From an uncultured Lachnospiraceae bacterium (GTDB lineage: Bacteria > Bacillota > Clostridia > Lachnospirales > Lachnospiraceae): 56,179 bases of DNA. This document shows, piece by piece, positions 8,916 to 17,664 of the stretch (positions are counted from its first letter, which is position 1; each line of letters opens with the position of its first letter). The translations under genes and the position numbers were made by a program. The notes beneath the pieces were generated by a model. It ran no database searches, was not told the origin of the DNA, and saw only the letters and a program-made list of their open reading frames with translations. The stretch covers positions 1 to 56,179 of the forward strand of contig CADBPM010000008.1 in the NCBI GenBank assembly GCA_902796595.1, given 5' to 3'.

Positions 8916-10480
8916 CAATATTTTACTCCCCATACAGAAGTGTTTTTGCCAACGGCAGTAAATACCATTACATCAGTATTTCCTTCGTCCTTCATCTTGC
9001 AGAAAACACCACTATAAGTTACATCATCAAATGTTACAGTCATATATGGCTTGCCATTTTCCATGGTCCATGTACCTTCGATGCCATCGCCATATACCTT
9101 ACCACGCTTTGAGAGAGCAAGCTTTATTGGTTCATTTACCTTTCCATCTATCGCATATCCATGATTTACAACATAATAAGTTCCAACAACTTCATCCTTT
9201 GAATAGCCCTTATCAGAAATTGTCTCACCATTTGTTGCGTATGGCAGCATGCAAGGCCAGCCCTCTTTATTAAGGAAATACTGCTTTGTCCTGTCAGAGA
9301 AATTTTCACCCTGATTTGAAAATCTTGTATGATAAACAATATACTTCTTGCCATCATCATCTATAAAAGCTGAATTATGTCCTGTTGCCATATAAGCGGC
9401 AGGGTTACTTGGCATAATGTAATTTCCGGAAAGCTTAAGTCCAAAATATCCATGATTACCTGCCTTCTCAAATGGAGCGTCTCCATTCATATCAACATAA
9501 TCTCCATCAGGAGTCTTTGATCTGAATACTCTTATCTGGTAGCCGCCCTTCTGAGCAAGTCCACCGTATGAAACATACAGATAATAATAATCTGATTCTT
9601 TATCATACATGATATAAGGACCTTCAATAGACTTATGCCCGCCGCCGATAAGCTTTCTGCCAAAGTATGCATCTACGCGGTTTACTTCATCAGCTTCAGG
9701 ATGTATGACCTTTCCTGTCTTTTCATCAAGCTGAAGGATGAATATACCGCCTGACCATGAACCATATACCATCCAGAACTTACCATCCTTATCATAAAAA
9801 ATGGTAGGATCCAATGCATTCGGATACTCGTTGAAATTATACTCGCCCTTTGCATCAATGTAATGACTCTTTGCATAGTCTTCACTTACATAATCAAGTA
9901 CGTCTGTAGAAGATATAGAGTCATTCGTAAGACCTGAATATACAAGGTTTGCCTCCCATTTATAAGGGCCTTCGATCTTATCTGCTGTCGCAAAACCTAT
10001 TGTTGAAGCGTTAAATGTAGAAGAAGTACAATAATACATGCACCATTTCTTCATTTCTTTATTGTAAATAATGTCAGGAGCCCACATGGCAACCCCGTTT
10101 CCCTGTGTAGGAATAACACTGTTGCCTTTTCCTGTATATGCAAAAACATTGCCTGTCGGATCACTCATAAGTTCTCCATATACAGGGTTCTTTTCATTAT
10201 ATCCGTTTCCAAGATAAGTCCATGTACGCAGATCATCTGACTTTGCCGCTGTCATGTGTGTTCCGAAAATATAGTATGTATCCTTGTCCTTCATAACAGA
10301 CGGATCGTGTACTGCAACTCTTGCATTTACAGTCCCCGTCTTTACATTACTGTAGTCTACTGTCCAGTCTTCATTGATCTTTTCTTTAAAAATATTATCT
10401 GCGTTCACTGCTACCACCCCTGCTACGATCGCCGCCGCTGCAACAACGCACGCCGCAACGATTCTCTTCTTTCCTGCCAT
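8915..10480 (-). CDS. Secreted GH43 endo-arabinanase-like enzyme
   Basis: Probably cuts alpha-1,5-arabinan or arabinose side chains of plant cell walls outside the cell. The 521-residue protein starts with a signal or anchor sequence (basic MAGKKR, then a hydrophobic stretch to about residue 26). A five-bladed GH43 propeller follows, with the catalytic base Asp59 in AVHDPSVM, the modulating Asp in NALDPTIFYD and the acid Glu in SIEGPYIMYD. The last 100 residues form a small beta domain like that of two-domain arabinanases. A sigma-A promoter lies upstream, and the gene is translationally coupled to a small membrane protein. Arabinanase is favoured over xylosidase because of the HDPS motif and the extra C-terminal domain; the exact activity is inferred. 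Confidence 0.85.
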   Translation of the reverse strand: MAGKKRIVAACVVAAAAIVAGVVAVNADNIFKEKINEDWTVDYSNVKTGTVNARVAVHDPSVMKDKDTYYIFGTHMTAAKSDDLRTWTYLGNGYNEKNPVYGELMSDPTGNVFAYTGKGNSVIPTQGNGVAMWAPDIIYNKEMKKWCMYYCTSSTFNASTIGFATADKIEGPYKWEANLVYSGLTNDSISSTDVLDYVSEDYAKSHYIDAKGEYNFNEYPNALDPTIFYDKDGKFWMVYGSWSGGIFILQLDEKTGKVIHPEADEVNRVDAYFGRKLIGGGHKSIEGPYIMYDKESDYYYLYVSYGGLAQKGGYQIRVFRSKTPDGDYVDMNGDAPFEKAGNHGYFGLKLSGNYIMPSNPAAYMATGHNSAFIDDDGKKYIVYHTRFSNQGENFSDRTKQYFLNKEGWPCMLPYATNGETISDKGYSKDEVVGTYYVVNHGYAIDGKVNEPIKLALSKRGKVYGDGIEGTWTMENGKPYMTVTFDDVTYSGVFCKMKDEGNTDVMVFTAVGKNTSVWGVKY

Positions 10481-10545
10481 AACATAAACCTCGCTAAATC
10501 CATATCTTTTAGATAGTACTAAAATATTTCGTTTGCTTGTAAAAT

Positions 10546-10574
10546 ATTATACAATGGTTTTTGTTAAAAAGCAA
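10546..10574 (-). promoter_or_regulatory. Promoter of the GH43 arabinanase gene
   Basis: TTGCTT (10569-10574), a 17-bp spacer and TATAAT (10546-10551) on the minus strand. The -35 box abuts the L25 terminator hairpin. A short palindrome around TAGTACTA follows the start site and could be an operator. Confidence 0.7.
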
Positions 10575-10575
10575 C

Positions 10576-10604
10576 AAAAAAAGACTCCAAAAGGAGTCTT
10601 TTTT
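10576..10604 (-). terminator. Terminator of the L25 gene
   Basis: A perfect hairpin (stem AAAAAGACTCC, loop of four A/T bases) lies 20 bp after the stop, with a T-rich tail on the minus strand. Confidence 0.85.
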
Positions 10605-10623
10605 ATTCATTCTTATATTCAAC

Positions 10624-11211
10624 TTACTCTGCTGCAGTTTCTTCTGCTGCTGGAGCAGCCTCACCCTTTGAATGAATCTCAGAAACAGATACAACAAGTT
10701 CATCTGCTGGTGTAAGAAGATGAATTTCTGGATTCTTAGCGATCTCAAGATCTGAAACCTTGATATTGTCGCCAACCTTGTACTGTTTCATATCAATCTT
10801 GATACGATCTACAAGGTTCTTTGGAAGCGCTCTGAATTCAACTTCCTCAAGATGCTGCTCAACAATACCATCGTTTCTTACATCCTGATCGACAAGGATG
10901 ATTTCTGCTGAAGAACGAACTTCTTCGTTCTCATTAAGTGCCTGAAGGTCCATTTCAGTAACAGCGCCCTTAAGAGTGTTGAACTGAAGTTCCTTGATAA
11001 GGCAAAGCTTCTTGTCGCCATCAATATCGATAACAACCTGTGAGCCCTTATTCTGGGTCTTAAGTACACGATCAACATCCTTCTTGTCCATCTGGATTGC
11101 AATAGCACCTTCAAGGTCTCTTCCGAAAATAGATCCGGTTACAAGACCTTCTCTTCTAAGCTTCTTAGCCTTAACAGATAAATCTCTCTTACAAGCTTTT
11201 AAAGTATTCAT
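10624..11211 (-). CDS. rplY: Ribosomal protein L25 / general stress protein Ctc
   Basis: Binds 5S rRNA in the large ribosomal subunit. The 195-residue product has the N-terminal L25 beta-barrel (about 1-90; LRREGLVTGSIFGRDLEG matches the usual region) and the longer C-terminal TL5/CTC domain (about 95-180), followed by an alanine/glutamate-rich tail (APAAEETAAE). The start at 11211 is chosen because GAAAGGAAAA lies just before it; a frame extended to 11244 lacks a ribosome site. It is a single-gene unit with a consensus promoter, an unusually long structured leader of about 150 nt and its own terminator. The leader suggests control at the RNA level. It sits in the sugar-utilisation region with no functional link to its neighbours. 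Confidence 0.93.
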   Translation of the reverse strand: MNTLKACKRDLSVKAKKLRREGLVTGSIFGRDLEGAIAIQMDKKDVDRVLKTQNKGSQVVIDIDGDKKLCLIKELQFNTLKGAVTEMDLQALNENEEVRSSAEIILVDQDVRNDGIVEQHLEEVEFRALPKNLVDRIKIDMKQYKVGDNIKVSDLEIAKNPEIHLLTPADELVVSVSEIHSKGEAAPAAEETAAE

Positions 11212-11229
11212 TTGACTTTTCCTTTCAAA

Positions 11230-11362
11230 ACTGTATGAGCGCATTCAGAAATACTTTTTAAGAGCCGTTACCTCTGGGGCTTGCCCCCGACCGTTAAAAA
11301 GTTCTTCTTGTACGCGTAACTCTTTCTGATACACAGGTCCTTCTGCCAAAGGGCCCATACAG
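11230..11362 (-). promoter_or_regulatory. Structured 5' leader of the L25 gene
   Basis: About 150 transcribed bases precede the L25 start. They hold a long interrupted stem: CTTTTTAA (11294-11301) pairs with TTAAAAAG (11254-11261), enclosing a GC-rich hairpin GGGGC/GCCCC at 11276-11287. It matches no riboswitch class I recognise. An autoregulatory ribosomal-protein leader is a reasonable guess. Confidence 0.5.
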
Positions 11363-11367
11363 AACAC

Positions 11368-11396
11368 ATTATACCCTGTAATTGATTAAATGTCAA
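11368..11396 (-). promoter_or_regulatory. Consensus sigma-A promoter of the L25 gene
   Basis: TTGACA (11391-11396), a 17-bp spacer and TATAAT (11368-11373) give a perfect match to the consensus. The start point should lie near 11361. Confidence 0.9.
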
Positions 11397-11401
11397 ACAC
11401 T

Positions 11402-11546
11402 GTATTATCGGACAAAGTCCGTTAATACACTCTGCCTGCCATCACGAAAGCGATCAGCATGGCAGGCTAGTCCTTTATTGCAATTAGTTCTGTATCACAG
11501 CACAGCCGTGATACTTAGCACACTTGCTGCTTCGCATCAAGTGCAC
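11402..11546. repeat. Cluster of four intergenic hairpins
   Basis: The gap between the aldo-keto reductase stop and the L25 promoter is filled by four separate stem-loops: 11402-11428 (12-bp stem, AAA loop), 11434-11467 (stem GCCTGCCAT), 11492-11514 (stem GTATCAC) and 11517-11546 (stem CACTTG with a GC-rich loop). None has a proper T-run. The first recurs at 15464-15490. They look like dispersed intergenic repeats and may also act as weak terminators or mRNA end protectors. Confidence 0.6.
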
Positions 11547-11547
11547 A

Positions 11548-12546
11548 TTACTTCATGGAACCGACTATTTCATCCACCTTTTCCATTTCCTCTGTGGATA
11601 AGGCTTTCTGCCCCACAATTTTAATATTATCAAGCACCTGTTCAGGCTTGCTGGCGCCAATAAGAACGCTTGTAACAAAGTCGTGGCTTAACACCCAGCT
11701 GAGTGCAAATTCAGCCATGGTCTGGCCACGTTCTCCTGCCATCACACTTAATTCTCTTACTCTTTTTATCTTCTTTTGTGAAATATCCTTTGCCTTAAGG
11801 AAGCTTCCTTCTCTCATTGCCCTGCTGTCTTCAGGGATTCCGTCAAGATAGCGTTCAGTAAGCTGGCCCTGGTCAAGCGGTGAAAAGGTTATCACGCCCT
11901 TTCCCTCACGTTTTGCCGCAATTGCAAGACCATTTTTCTCAATAAATCTGTCAAATATGTTGAAACGGTTCTGATTTATTATAAATGGTGTGTGAAGTTC
12001 CTTAAATATCGCGCAAGCCCTTGTCATGGTCTCTCCGTCATAGTTGGAAAGCCCTATGTACAAAGCCTTGCCGCTCTTTACTATGCCGTCAAGTGCCTCA
12101 CAGGTTTCCTCCAGAGGAGTCTCCGGATCCATACGGTGATGATAAAAAATATCCACATAATCAAGTCCCATTCTCTTAAGGCTGTCATTAAGACTTGAAA
12201 CAAGATATTTCTTGCTGCCGTGGTCACCGTAAGGTCCCGGCCACATAAAGTATCCTGCTTTGGTTGAAATGACCAACTCGTTTCTGTATGCTGCAAATTC
12301 GTCTTTTAAAATCTTGCCGAAATTAGTCTCGGCAGCTCCGCCGACAGGGCCATAATTATTTGCAAGGTCAAAATGTGTTATACCGTTGTCAAAAGCAGTT
12401 GTAAGAATTGCCTTCATCATGTCAAAGTCGTCATTTAAGCCAAAATTGTGCCATAATCCCAAAGATACTCTTGGAAGCTTGAGTCCGCTTACACCTGTTT
12501 TAACATACTCCATCTTCTCATATCTTGCATCGTTTGCAGTATACAT
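11548..12546 (-). CDS. Aldo-keto reductase, YghZ/Kv-beta type
   Basis: NAD(P)H-dependent reductase of the AKR superfamily (332 residues, full length). Catalytic residues of the family are visible: Asp and Tyr in ITHFDLANNYGP, Lys in ELVISTKAGY and His in VDIFYHHRMDPE. The GPVGGAAETNFG region and the overall pattern resemble E. coli YghZ, which reduces L-glyceraldehyde 3-phosphate and methylglyoxal. AGGAGG lies 4 nt before the start. It follows uxuB by 41 bp with no terminator, so it is probably the last gene of the uronate operon. It may detoxify or reduce an aldehyde made during uronate or pentose breakdown; that role is inferred from position. Confidence 0.85.
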   Translation of the reverse strand: MYTANDARYEKMEYVKTGVSGLKLPRVSLGLWHNFGLNDDFDMMKAILTTAFDNGITHFDLANNYGPVGGAAETNFGKILKDEFAAYRNELVISTKAGYFMWPGPYGDHGSKKYLVSSLNDSLKRMGLDYVDIFYHHRMDPETPLEETCEALDGIVKSGKALYIGLSNYDGETMTRACAIFKELHTPFIINQNRFNIFDRFIEKNGLAIAAKREGKGVITFSPLDQGQLTERYLDGIPEDSRAMREGSFLKAKDISQKKIKRVRELSVMAGERGQTMAEFALSWVLSHDFVTSVLIGASKPEQVLDNIKIVGQKALSTEEMEKVDEIVGSMK

Positions 12547-12587
12547 AAAACCTCCTATTTTTAGGAACCTCTCTCAGAAATGTACTA

Positions 12588-14207
12588 TCACTGTGACACT
12601 ACATTTTTTATAGTCTCCCTTATCATGCCTTTTCCCCTAAGAAGTGAAATAAAATACTCTGTAACCTTATCAGAAATCCCTGCCTCGCAAAGGTCTATGC
12701 CATAAATCTCCTTTTTTTTGTAAAGAGGTTCAAGAACAGTATTTACTTCCTTAGCATCAGGCACATTTCCAACACTAAACCTGTCTGTATAATTTTTCAC
12801 TTCGTTAAGAAGAGGATCAGGGCTGCAGGTAAACTCATTTCCATTGTCGTCGATTCCCATAGTATAACGCAACCAGCCGGCAAGTACAAGCGGAATTGCC
12901 GTAAGTTCTGTGACCTTTCTTCCAGCCGCTATATAACACTTTATCGTTTCGCCAAATCTTATAGAAAGCTTCTGTGAAGTATCTGTTGCGATTCTCTGCG
13001 GCGTGTCAGGCATAAAAGGATTAGGAAGACGCACATTTACAACTGTATCTATAAACTCCTTTGGAACAAGCACTCCCGGGTCGGTCACGACCGGCAATCC
13101 CTCAACATATCCAAGTCTCTTTATAAGATTAACAAGATCCGCATCCTTCATTTCATCTGAAATTCTTGTAAAGCCAAGCAGACACCCGTATACAGCCAGG
13201 GCTGTATGAAGAGGATTGAGGCATGTTGTCACTTTCATTCTTTCAACTTTATTTACGGTGTCCCTGTTTGTGAAGATAACCCCTACCTTTTCAAGTTCAG
13301 GTCTTCCATTAGGGAATTTATCCTCGATAACAAGATACTCGCACTCCTCTGCATTTACAAAAGGAGCAACATACGTGTTGAAATGAGTTATTCTTGTTTC
13401 CATATCGTAAAGTCCATCCTTACAAAGGATTTCTCTTACACTGTCATCCGGACGCGGAGTGATTTTGTCTATCATTGACCATGGAAATGATACCTTATTT
13501 TCATCTGTCACATAGTCTATAAATCCCTTTTCACAAACTCCTTTTTCTGTCCATTTTTCTGCAAAGGTCCTTACGGCTGTAAATAACTTTTCCCCATTAT
13601 GAGAGCAGTTATCCGTGGAAACCATAGCAACAGGGAGAGCGCCTGCCTTGAAGCGCTCATAAAGGAGAGCTGTTACCTTTCCGATATAACTTACAGGCTT
13701 ATCAGGTCCAGCCTCAAAGTCTGCTGCCACCTGCCCTGTATAATTTTCATCTGCGCCAGTAAGCTTGTAGCCCTTTTCTGTAATCGTAAAAGTGGCAAGC
13801 TTAAGGCTCTTCTTTTTAAATATTTCTTTTAATTCTTCAAAGTCCGGCAGGGCACTGTCAAGAACAAGTGATGATGCCACCGCACCGGTCACCCTCTTTT
13901 CAACACTTCCATCACTCTTTAATGTAACAAGAATAGAAAGATCGTCAAAAGGCTTATAAGCCTTCTCGATTATTTCAGTGTCAAAACCTTCTGCAACAAC
14001 GATCCCTGTATCAAGAAATCCTTCGTTAAGAAGCTTTTCAGCAAGAACCGCGTGAAATGCTCTGAATATATTTCCCGCTCCAAAATGCACCCATGAAGGG
14101 TTTTCTTTTGTTTTTTCCTTCATAAGGTCTCTGTTGTAAGCTGGCAGTGTAAAGCCTGCTTTTTCCCATTTCAACCTGTCTTTAAGGTCGTTATCTGTTA
14201 AATACAT
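12588..14207 (-). CDS. uxuB: Fructuronate reductase (mannitol dehydrogenase family)
   Basis: NADH-dependent enzyme interconverting D-fructuronate and D-mannonate in uronate breakdown. The 539-residue protein has an N-terminal Rossmann domain with VHFGAGNIFRA at 40-50 and the long C-terminal domain of polyol-specific dehydrogenases, with the conserved KVTTCLNPLHTALAVYGCLL segment that carries active-site residues. Length fits bacterial UxuB, and the adjacent uxuA makes fructuronate reductase far more likely than mannitol or tagaturonate reductase. The stop codon of uxuA and the ribosome site GGGGGTAA overlap, leaving 3 bp between the genes, so the two are coupled. Uronate isomerase and the KDG kinase and aldolase needed for the rest of the pathway are not in this window. 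Confidence 0.9.
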   Translation of the reverse strand: MYLTDNDLKDRLKWEKAGFTLPAYNRDLMKEKTKENPSWVHFGAGNIFRAFHAVLAEKLLNEGFLDTGIVVAEGFDTEIIEKAYKPFDDLSILVTLKSDGSVEKRVTGAVASSLVLDSALPDFEELKEIFKKKSLKLATFTITEKGYKLTGADENYTGQVAADFEAGPDKPVSYIGKVTALLYERFKAGALPVAMVSTDNCSHNGEKLFTAVRTFAEKWTEKGVCEKGFIDYVTDENKVSFPWSMIDKITPRPDDSVREILCKDGLYDMETRITHFNTYVAPFVNAEECEYLVIEDKFPNGRPELEKVGVIFTNRDTVNKVERMKVTTCLNPLHTALAVYGCLLGFTRISDEMKDADLVNLIKRLGYVEGLPVVTDPGVLVPKEFIDTVVNVRLPNPFMPDTPQRIATDTSQKLSIRFGETIKCYIAAGRKVTELTAIPLVLAGWLRYTMGIDDNGNEFTCSPDPLLNEVKNYTDRFSVGNVPDAKEVNTVLEPLYKKKEIYGIDLCEAGISDKVTEYFISLLRGKGMIRETIKNVVSQ

Positions 14208-14210
14208 TTT

Positions 14211-15341
14211 TTACCCCCTGTGGCTTTTATCAATTGCTTCCCAAAGTCCTTCTATATAGCAGGCTCCCAGTGCCCTGTCGTAAAGACCGTAGCCAGGCAT
14301 TGCCTTTTCTCCCCAGATCATGCGGCCGTGATCCGGTCTTATAGGACCTTCGAAACCTGTCTCATAGAGAGCCTTCACTATTTCATACATATCAAAGCTT
14401 CCGTCAGAAGAAAGATGGCAGGCTTCCTCAAAATCTTTAGGCCCCTGCGGTACACTTCCCCCAAACCATGGGTTTACAGCCTCTCCTGCTTCATTTCTGA
14501 AGGAATTGAACTTAAGGTTTCTTACATGTGCAAAATGTATTCTGCCCTTAAAATGCCTTATCATTTCAGGAAGGTTATTTTCAGGGTTCGTTCCATAAGA
14601 ACCAGAACAGAAGGTAAGTCCATTATGCACATTGCAAACAGCCTTAAGCATACGCATTATATTCTTTTCGTTGTTAATGATGCGCGGCAGACCGAAGACA
14701 TTCCATGCAGGATCATCAGGGTGGATTGCCATATTTATATCGTACTTATCGCATACGGGCATGATCGCCTTAAGGAAATAAACAAGGTTACTGAAAAGCT
14801 TCTCCTCGTCAATGTCCCTATACATGGTAAAGAGTTCCTTTACTCTTGCCATTCTTTCAGGCTGCCAGCCAGGCATTACAGTGCCGTTCATCTCACTGCC
14901 GATATGATCAAACATTTCCTCCGGCTTTATAGCGTTGATCGCATCCTCGTTATAGGCAAGCACAGTTGAGCCGTCTGTTCTCTTTCTTGCAAGTTCACTT
15001 CTTGTCCAGTCAAAAACAGGCATGAAATTATAGCAGACCATGTGAATGCCCTGTTTTCCAAGGTTTTCAAGTGTCTTTATATAGTTATCAATATGTTCAT
15101 CTCTATGCTTTCCACCTGTCTTTATATCGTCAGAAATATTTACTGACTCTATGCCTGAAATATGAAGTCCTGTCCTTTCTACTTCTTCCCTAAGAGTCTT
15201 TATCTCTTCTTCCTTCCAGAGTTCGCCTGCCTGCTTGTCATAAAGAGTTGTGATAACGCCTGTCACACCTGGTATCTGTCTGATCTCATTAAGACTTACT
15301 GTATCATAGCCGGTGCCATACCAGCGAAGTGTCATTTCCAT
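14211..15341 (-). CDS. uxuA: Mannonate dehydratase
   Basis: Removes water from D-mannonate to give 2-keto-3-deoxy-D-gluconate, the step after UxuB. The 376-residue TIM-barrel protein has the family start (MTLRWYG, DTVSLNEIRQIPGV), the metal-site region AIHPDDPAWNVFGLPRI, the segment LTFCSGSYG and the C-terminal IRPDHGRMIWGE. Length is typical for bacterial UxuA. It is preceded by a GGGGG-type ribosome site and a gap of about 200 bp from the xylanase gene holding a terminator-like hairpin and a palindromic repeat, so it probably has its own promoter and starts the uxuA-uxuB-AKR operon. It supplies the route for glucuronic acid freed from xylan; methylated glucuronate would first need demethylation. 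Confidence 0.95.
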   Translation of the reverse strand: MEMTLRWYGTGYDTVSLNEIRQIPGVTGVITTLYDKQAGELWKEEEIKTLREEVERTGLHISGIESVNISDDIKTGGKHRDEHIDNYIKTLENLGKQGIHMVCYNFMPVFDWTRSELARKRTDGSTVLAYNEDAINAIKPEEMFDHIGSEMNGTVMPGWQPERMARVKELFTMYRDIDEEKLFSNLVYFLKAIMPVCDKYDINMAIHPDDPAWNVFGLPRIINNEKNIMRMLKAVCNVHNGLTFCSGSYGTNPENNLPEMIRHFKGRIHFAHVRNLKFNSFRNEAGEAVNPWFGGSVPQGPKDFEEACHLSSDGSFDMYEIVKALYETGFEGPIRPDHGRMIWGEKAMPGYGLYDRALGACYIEGLWEAIDKSHRG

Positions 15342-15463
15342 TTTGTAACCCCCGAATTCTGTGCTTTAATCTGGTTATATTTCTACATCTTTATAATAAT
15401 TTATTCAAAATCTGATTTCTAATCATTTTATTGGCTTTATAGTCCAAATCTTGCCATAATATT

Positions 15464-15490
15464 GTATTATCGGACAAAGTCCAGTAATAC
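15464..15490. repeat. Palindromic repeat, second copy
   Basis: A 27-bp inverted repeat with a 3-nt AAA loop, differing from the copy at 11402-11428 at only two positions. It lies downstream of the xylanase gene, after a GGG..AAAACAG/CTGTTTT..CCC hairpin (15497-15531) that probably ends the xylanase transcript. Confidence 0.7.
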
Positions 15491-15538
15491 AATAAAGGGG
15501 CAAAACAGATTCCTGTAAAAACTGTTTTACCCGATATA

Positions 15539-17560
15539 TCACTTCTTTCTTTTCAAAACAAGCATAAAGCAAGCAACAACTGCAAGTAAAGCCACACCTC
15601 CAAGCATCATTACAGGAAGCTTGGAAACAGTCCTTCCTTTGGTTTCAACCTCAGTTTTTTCCTCGCCAGCCGCAGAGCTTACGCTTGAAGCCTCTTTGAC
15701 TTCTTCTTTATTTTCATCTGAAACACCTGCGAGGGTTTCCTTTTCACTCTCATCATCTACCTTGATCTCAATATCATCAAGGTAAATGTCCGCCTTGCCA
15801 TCTGTTTCAAAATAAACATCGCATGCCTTAAGTTCCTTTGGAAGGTTTACTGTAAGAACTGCCTCATTCCAGTTTCCGTCCGCCTTGCTTTCAACCACAG
15901 GACTGTCACTAAGACCATCTATTCCCATTCTGAAAAGCTTATCAGCTGTCTTGTACCATGCCTTTATGGTAAGTTTATGTCCTATGTACTGGCTTGCGCT
16001 CATGCGGACAGTGGCATCCTTTTCCTCTCTGCATGCAATAAGCGAAAATCCGACAGGTGCTCCCTCTGTATGATTTTCATTATGAGTAAGTTCAAGCCTT
16101 GACTGATGGCCTGCTCCTCTTGAATGAAAACCTGCATCAGCAGGAACAACAGTCTTCATTGTACTTCCATCCTTATAAGGCTCAAAGTCAATAAGAGTAT
16201 CCTTTGCCTCGCCTGCCGCCATCGCATAGTCTTCCACATTAAATTCTTCGCCCTTGCCGGCAGCAAGAACGCCAAAGTAAGAAGGCTTTCTTTCAAGATA
16301 CTGATAGAAAATAAGCGGCTCTGCATCGGCTCTCCATGAAGAAGTATCGGTAAGTCCCCAGAAAGTTACATTTGTGATATTGGCGCCGTTTGTCTTTTCT
16401 TCAAGAAGCATTTTAAAATATTCATTGTAAAATGCTGCCTGTGCTCCTGCTCCCTTTGCGCCATTTACAGACTGGTTCACATCAAGCTCTGTTATTTCTA
16501 TATTGTTTATCGCAGCCGCGTATTTCTTAAGGGCAGTCCTGCACTCTTCCACATTTTGGGCATCACTCATGTGTGCCTGCATGCCAATACCATCTATAAG
16601 TCCGTCTCCATAAATAGTTCCATCTCCATCTGCCTTTATGGAGTCAGATTTCACAAGGCTCTGATCCTTGTTATATACAACTTTAGTAAGGAAATTGATT
16701 ATCCCGTCACATCTTTTCGGAAACCATTCATTATAGTCATTGTAAAAAAGCCATGGTCTTATACTGCTAAGATCATCCTTTGAACTTGCAGGGTCAAGAT
16801 CATATTTTTCAGCGTATTTTACACTGTAAAGGTCTTCTGCTTCTCTTGCATACAAGAAAGAATAATAAAGGAAATCTTTGCCAAGTATCCTGTACCATGT
16901 TGATCTTCTTAAACAGTCATCCTCATTTTCGTCACTTGCCTCATTTACAACATCCCATGCATAAATGGTATCGGCATAGCCTTCCTTATACATAAATTCC
17001 ATGGCACCATAAATATAGGTCTTAAGGCGTTCCCTTAATTCATCTGCACTTACAAGACAGTCTTCATCAAGTTCTGCATTCCAGTCAGTTGTGTGCTTAC
17101 CGCCTGAAAGCGCGTTGAAATCTTTTGCAAAAAAATCAGGGTTTACCTGCGAATGCCATACAAGCACATGACCTCTTACCTTGATTTTGTTTGCTTTTGC
17201 CCAATCAAGTAACTCCTTTGCACTGTGATCCACACTAAAAAGTGTTTCCGATTTTGGATCAAAATTATAGGCAGGTTTAAATTCATTTCCAAAAGTTATT
17301 GAATTAAACTGCTGCTTTATTATCTCTTCTTTATCCGGATTTCCTATCTCTGCACCTGAATCATTCCAATGGCTGATGGCCTGAACTGCCACCCCTATGG
17401 AAAATTTATCTTCATAGACCTTTGCCAAGCTTTCATATTCACTTATATCAGCATATTTAGATGCCGCCTGTATAGTATCTGTCATACTTCCTCCGAGAAA
17501 AGTCACCGTAAGCACGACGACCATCATTTTAGTAAAAAAACCCTTACCACATTTAAACAT
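15539..17560 (-). CDS. Membrane-anchored GH10 endo-xylanase
   Basis: Cuts the xylan backbone at the cell surface. The 673-residue protein has a signal peptide (hydrophobic core 12-24, likely cut after IQAAS near 34), a GH10 barrel (about 38-430) with acid/base Glu207 in WDVVNEASD and nucleophile Glu358 in IEITELD, a beta-sandwich module of the CBM4/9/22 type (about 455-600, DTLIDFEPY start), a glutamate-rich linker and a C-terminal membrane helix ending in KRKK. There is no LPXTG motif, so attachment is by the helix rather than by sortase. GAGG is placed for the ATG at 17560; a GTG at 17569 is in frame but too close to it. The gene lies behind the terminator of the ABC operon. Activity on glucuronoxylan fits GH67 and uxuAB nearby. 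Confidence 0.93.
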   Translation of the reverse strand: MFKCGKGFFTKMMVVVLTVTFLGGSMTDTIQAASKYADISEYESLAKVYEDKFSIGVAVQAISHWNDSGAEIGNPDKEEIIKQQFNSITFGNEFKPAYNFDPKSETLFSVDHSAKELLDWAKANKIKVRGHVLVWHSQVNPDFFAKDFNALSGGKHTTDWNAELDEDCLVSADELRERLKTYIYGAMEFMYKEGYADTIYAWDVVNEASDENEDDCLRRSTWYRILGKDFLYYSFLYAREAEDLYSVKYAEKYDLDPASSKDDLSSIRPWLFYNDYNEWFPKRCDGIINFLTKVVYNKDQSLVKSDSIKADGDGTIYGDGLIDGIGMQAHMSDAQNVEECRTALKKYAAAINNIEITELDVNQSVNGAKGAGAQAAFYNEYFKMLLEEKTNGANITNVTFWGLTDTSSWRADAEPLIFYQYLERKPSYFGVLAAGKGEEFNVEDYAMAAGEAKDTLIDFEPYKDGSTMKTVVPADAGFHSRGAGHQSRLELTHNENHTEGAPVGFSLIACREEKDATVRMSASQYIGHKLTIKAWYKTADKLFRMGIDGLSDSPVVESKADGNWNEAVLTVNLPKELKACDVYFETDGKADIYLDDIEIKVDDESEKETLAGVSDENKEEVKEASSVSSAAGEEKTEVETKGRTVSKLPVMMLGGVALLAVVACFMLVLKRKK

Positions 17561-17591
17561 AAAATACACCTCAACGCGCCAAAGTAAAGCC

Positions 17592-17624
17592 TAAAAAAGA
17601 GGCAGGGCAAAAATGCCCCGCCCA
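17592..17624 (-). terminator. Terminator of the ABC transport operon
   Basis: A GC-rich hairpin (GGCGGGGC paired with GCCCTGCC, loop ATTTT) followed by TCTTTTTT on the minus strand, 40 bp after the solute-binding protein gene. Confidence 0.9.
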
Positions 17625-17664
17625 CAAAAGCAACATTAATCATAAATACATTATAAAGACCCTA

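Noticed and set aside
11402..11546. CRISPR-like array from repeated hairpins
   Set aside because: The four hairpins differ in sequence and spacing, there are no equal spacers, and no cas gene is present.
14220..14969. 249-codon plus-strand frame opposite uxuA
   Set aside because: Antisense shadow of a full-length, motif-complete uxuA gene; no ribosome site and no family features.
16124..16339. Sortase (LPXTG) signal on the xylanase
   Set aside because: The C-terminus has LPVMM directly before the helix, which is not a sortase motif, so helix anchoring is the better reading.
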